Positions 62,285 to 64,000 of a stretch of 64,000 nt of DNA are shown piece after piece (position 1 is the stretch's first letter; each line of letters opens with the position of its first letter). The stretch comes from CAYRVX01 sp964427875 (GTDB lineage: Bacteria > Planctomycetota > Phycisphaerae > SM23-33). Where the stretch lies: contig CAYRVX010000007.1 in the NCBI GenBank assembly GCA_964427875.1, positions 49,103 through 113,102 of the forward strand, given 5' to 3'. The notes under the pieces were generated by a model that was not told the DNA's origin, made no database searches, and worked only from the letters and a program-made list of their open reading frames with translations. The position numbers and the translations under genes were made by a program.

Positions 62285-62363
62285 CTTTGTGTGCTTTGTG
62301 CCCTTTGTGGCAGAAGATCCCCAGAAAGGCCCACTGGCCACAAAGGTCACAAAGAGCACGAAG
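62285..62363 (+). repeat. 27-base inverted repeat in the DUF1846 / hydrolase gap
   Basis: The left arm 62285-62311 and the right arm 62337-62363 are complementary at 23 of 27 positions, with a 25-base loop. Each arm is itself built from repeats of CTTTGTG (or CACAAAG). The 387-base gap between the divergent genes (62121-62507) holds no recognised gene. The arms resemble the CACGAAG-type sequence at 21694-21768, which suggests a dispersed family. Confidence 0.8.
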
Positions 62364-62507
62364 CGTCCGAACCACCCCAAACGGTGAGTTTGGATGGCCT
62401 CGATCGGGGCAAAACGCCGATAAGACGCACGAGAGTCGCGGCGCCGGACGACGGCGCCGAGGCCGCAGCAAAACAGACGGATGGATTCTGCATATGAGGA
62501 ACTCGAG

Positions 62508-63566
62508 ATGAAACGGATTTCTCTCCTCGGCTGGCTGGTCCTCATTCCCCTGGCTTCCGCCGGCTGCGACGCGCAGACCGATCAGGAGGCCAGACTCCTG
62601 GTCGTCCCCGTCCAGTGGGTCGGAAAGACCATGGAGTTCTGCGCCGGCCCGCGCGAGCGGCTGCTGAAGAGCGAGCGCATCGACGTGCACCACCGGGTGA
62701 AGACCGCCGACGGCGTCGAGATCGACGTCTGGGTCATCAAGAGCCGCCTGTACGACGAGGCCGCCAAGAACAAGGGGAGCCTCTTCGAGGGCAAGATCAC
62801 CCGTGGCACGGTGGTCATGCTCCACCCGCTGATGGTGGGCAAGACCTGGTTCCTGGGCATGGGCCAGAAGCTCGCGGACCGCGGCTGGGACGTCGTCCTC
62901 ATGGACCTCCGCGGGCACGGCTACAGCCAAGGGCAGTACGTCACGTGGGGCGTGAAGGAGAAGCGCGACGTCAAGGCGGTCATGGACGAGCTGATCAGGA
63001 CCCAGCCGATCTCCGAGGAGATTTACGCCTGCGGCTCCTCGACGGGCGGAAGCGTCGCCATCCAGTACGCCGCCATCGACCCCCGGTGCAAGGGCGTCAT
63101 CGCGCTGGCCCCGCCCGCCGGGGCGATCGACGTCTTCCGCCGGCTGCTCTGTCTGCTGCCGGAGTCCCGCTTCGAGGCCGCGCTGAAGCGGGCCGGCCAA
63201 GTGGCGGACTTCGACCCCGCCGAGGCCTCCGCCGTTGCCGCCGCCGGCGAGCTCTCCTGCCCGCTGATCCTCATTCACGGCTCCTGGGACCTCCTCGTGC
63301 CGTTCCGGCACAGCGAGCAGATCGCCGACGCGACGTCGGCGCCGAAGAAGGTCATTCCCCTGAAGTACGTCGGGCACGCCTCGGAGGTCGGCCGGTCCGG
63401 CTGGCTCACCGAGCAGATGGACGTTCTGGCCGACATGGCGCGAAGCGAGGAGCCCTCCGTTCGCACGATCACCCGGTCGCGCTGGCGGCGGAGCCTGCGG
63501 CCCTGGTCGCCGGGGATGGCCGGCCCCAGCGGCGGCGTGGGCTATGCCGGGCCGGCGGCACGGTAG
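62508..63566 (+). CDS. Lipoprotein alpha/beta hydrolase
   Basis: 352 residues from an ATG with GAGGA seven bases upstream. A lipoprotein signal peptide ends in 'LASAGC', so the mature protein would carry lipid at C19 or so. The fold motifs are 'VVMLHPLMVGKTWFLGMGQK' (oxyanion strand), 'VVLMDLRGHGYSQG', the nucleophile elbow 'ACGSSTGGSVA' (GxSxG), the acid in 'LIHGSWDLLVPF' and the histidine in 'YVGHASEVG'. The last 45 residues are arginine- and glycine-rich. Substrate unknown; an esterase or peptidase-like hydrolase on the membrane surface is likely. Confidence 0.87.
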   Translation: MKRISLLGWLVLIPLASAGCDAQTDQEARLLVVPVQWVGKTMEFCAGPRERLLKSERIDVHHRVKTADGVEIDVWVIKSRLYDEAAKNKGSLFEGKITRGTVVMLHPLMVGKTWFLGMGQKLADRGWDVVLMDLRGHGYSQGQYVTWGVKEKRDVKAVMDELIRTQPISEEIYACGSSTGGSVAIQYAAIDPRCKGVIALAPPAGAIDVFRRLLCLLPESRFEAALKRAGQVADFDPAEASAVAAAGELSCPLILIHGSWDLLVPFRHSEQIADATSAPKKVIPLKYVGHASEVGRSGWLTEQMDVLADMARSEEPSVRTITRSRWRRSLRPWSPGMAGPSGGVGYAGPAAR

Positions 63567-63663
63567 AACGATCCCGGCGCTTCGGGGCCCCTCCCGGCCT
63601 TTCGGCGTCCCTTCCGGACTCCTCAAGACCGGGCTCTTCGTGAATGGGCGGACGGCGCGGCGC

Positions 63664-63837
63664 CTATTTGCCTTCCGAGATCGCCTCGGCGGGGCACTCA
63701 GCGGCACAGGCGCCGCAGTCGGTGCACTCCTCGGGATCGATCACGTACTTGGGATCTCCTTCCGAGATCGCCTCTACGGGGCAGACTTCCACACACGTAC
63801 CGCACATCGTGCATTCATCGCCAATCACGTACGCCAT
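63664..63837 (-). CDS. 2[4Fe-4S] ferredoxin
   Basis: 57 residues, ATG 63837 with AAGGA eight bases upstream. Two cluster motifs, CTMCGTCVEVCP and CTDCGACAAECP, each C-x2-C-x2-C-x3-C-P, are both complete. The two halves end in the same 'EAISEG' and are an internal duplication that is still visible in the DNA (CCTTCCGAGATCGCCT near 63671 and 63760). It is a clostridial-type electron carrier used with oxidoreductases of anaerobic metabolism. It is short and stands alone between the hydrolase and the window edge. Confidence 0.95.
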   Translation of the reverse strand: MAYVIGDECTMCGTCVEVCPVEAISEGDPKYVIDPEECTDCGACAAECPAEAISEGK

Positions 63838-64000
63838 GTCGTTGTTCCTTGTGCCTGGCTGACGTGGACATCAAGTTCTCTGCGAGTCTCATTGTAGCCG
63901 ATCGGCCCGCAGCATCATCGCATATTTGTCATTCCCCCTGTGTGGCGTGACCGACCTTCTTTTCTGGCAGCCCTACGCCGCACGCTGCTTGGCCCAGTAG

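Noticed and set aside
63973..64000. Possible 3' end of another minus-strand gene (...YWAKQRAA, TAG)
   Set aside because: Only eight codons are inside the window, too few to support a gene.

Overview
The window is high-GC bacterial DNA that fits an uncultured or poorly known member of the Planctomycetota. No rRNA was available to prove this. The supporting signs are two groEL genes in one chaperone cluster, a myo-inositol-phosphate synthase next to a CDP-alcohol phosphotransferase, many secreted carbohydrate-active or BNR-type proteins, a lysine-rich protein tail, and several families of intergenic palindromic repeats. No tRNA, rRNA, CRISPR array, integrase or transposase was recognised.

Bases 1-15894 (minus strand) form a surface-polysaccharide or protein-glycosylation cluster. 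It holds three related multi-pass glycosyltransferase-39-like membrane proteins, two dolichyl-phosphate-mannose-synthase-like GT2 enzymes, two GT4 enzymes, two NAD-dependent sugar epimerases, a DegT-type aminotransferase, a polysaccharide pyruvyl transferase, a radical SAM/SPASM enzyme and, at the promoter-proximal end, a cysteine synthase. Many neighbours overlap by four bases (ATGA or GTGA), so large parts are probably co-transcribed.

Bases 16000-27700 hold an S9 peptidase, a secreted TIM-barrel isomerase-like protein, then a stress cluster on the plus strand: groEL1, an 82-residue unknown, groES, groEL2, dnaJ, grpE and an FmdB-type zinc ribbon. A large membrane protein of unknown function follows.

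Bases 27800-45000 are mostly housekeeping: dGTPase-like HD hydrolase, HIT protein, GH38 alpha-mannosidase, rsmA, a TPR protein, an EIIA-like protein coupled to a cation:proton antiporter, rpsT, a TlyA-like methyltransferase, the inositol lipid pair (ino1 plus CDP-alcohol phosphotransferase), a 72-residue exported protein with a PEP-CTERM-like tail, and an ABC exporter with an unusual N-terminal extension.

Bases 45100-53600 look accessory. A visibly less GC-rich two-gene unit encodes an N6-adenine DNA methyltransferase whose N-terminal nuclease-like region seems to lack its catalytic ExK, coupled through a TTGA overlap to a ComEC-like metallo-beta-lactamase-fold hydrolase. After a GH42-like secreted protein and a palindromic repeat comes an OLD/AAA15 ATPase, again TTGA-coupled, to a DUF4276 (Toprim-like) protein. 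Both pairs are candidate anti-phage systems; the first is the best candidate here for something undescribed.

Bases 53600-64000 carry a BNR-repeat secreted protein, a giant AsmA/TamB-like protein, a secreted coiled-coil protein with four 20-residue repeats, a DUF1846 protein, a lipoprotein alpha/beta hydrolase and a short 2[4Fe-4S] ferredoxin.
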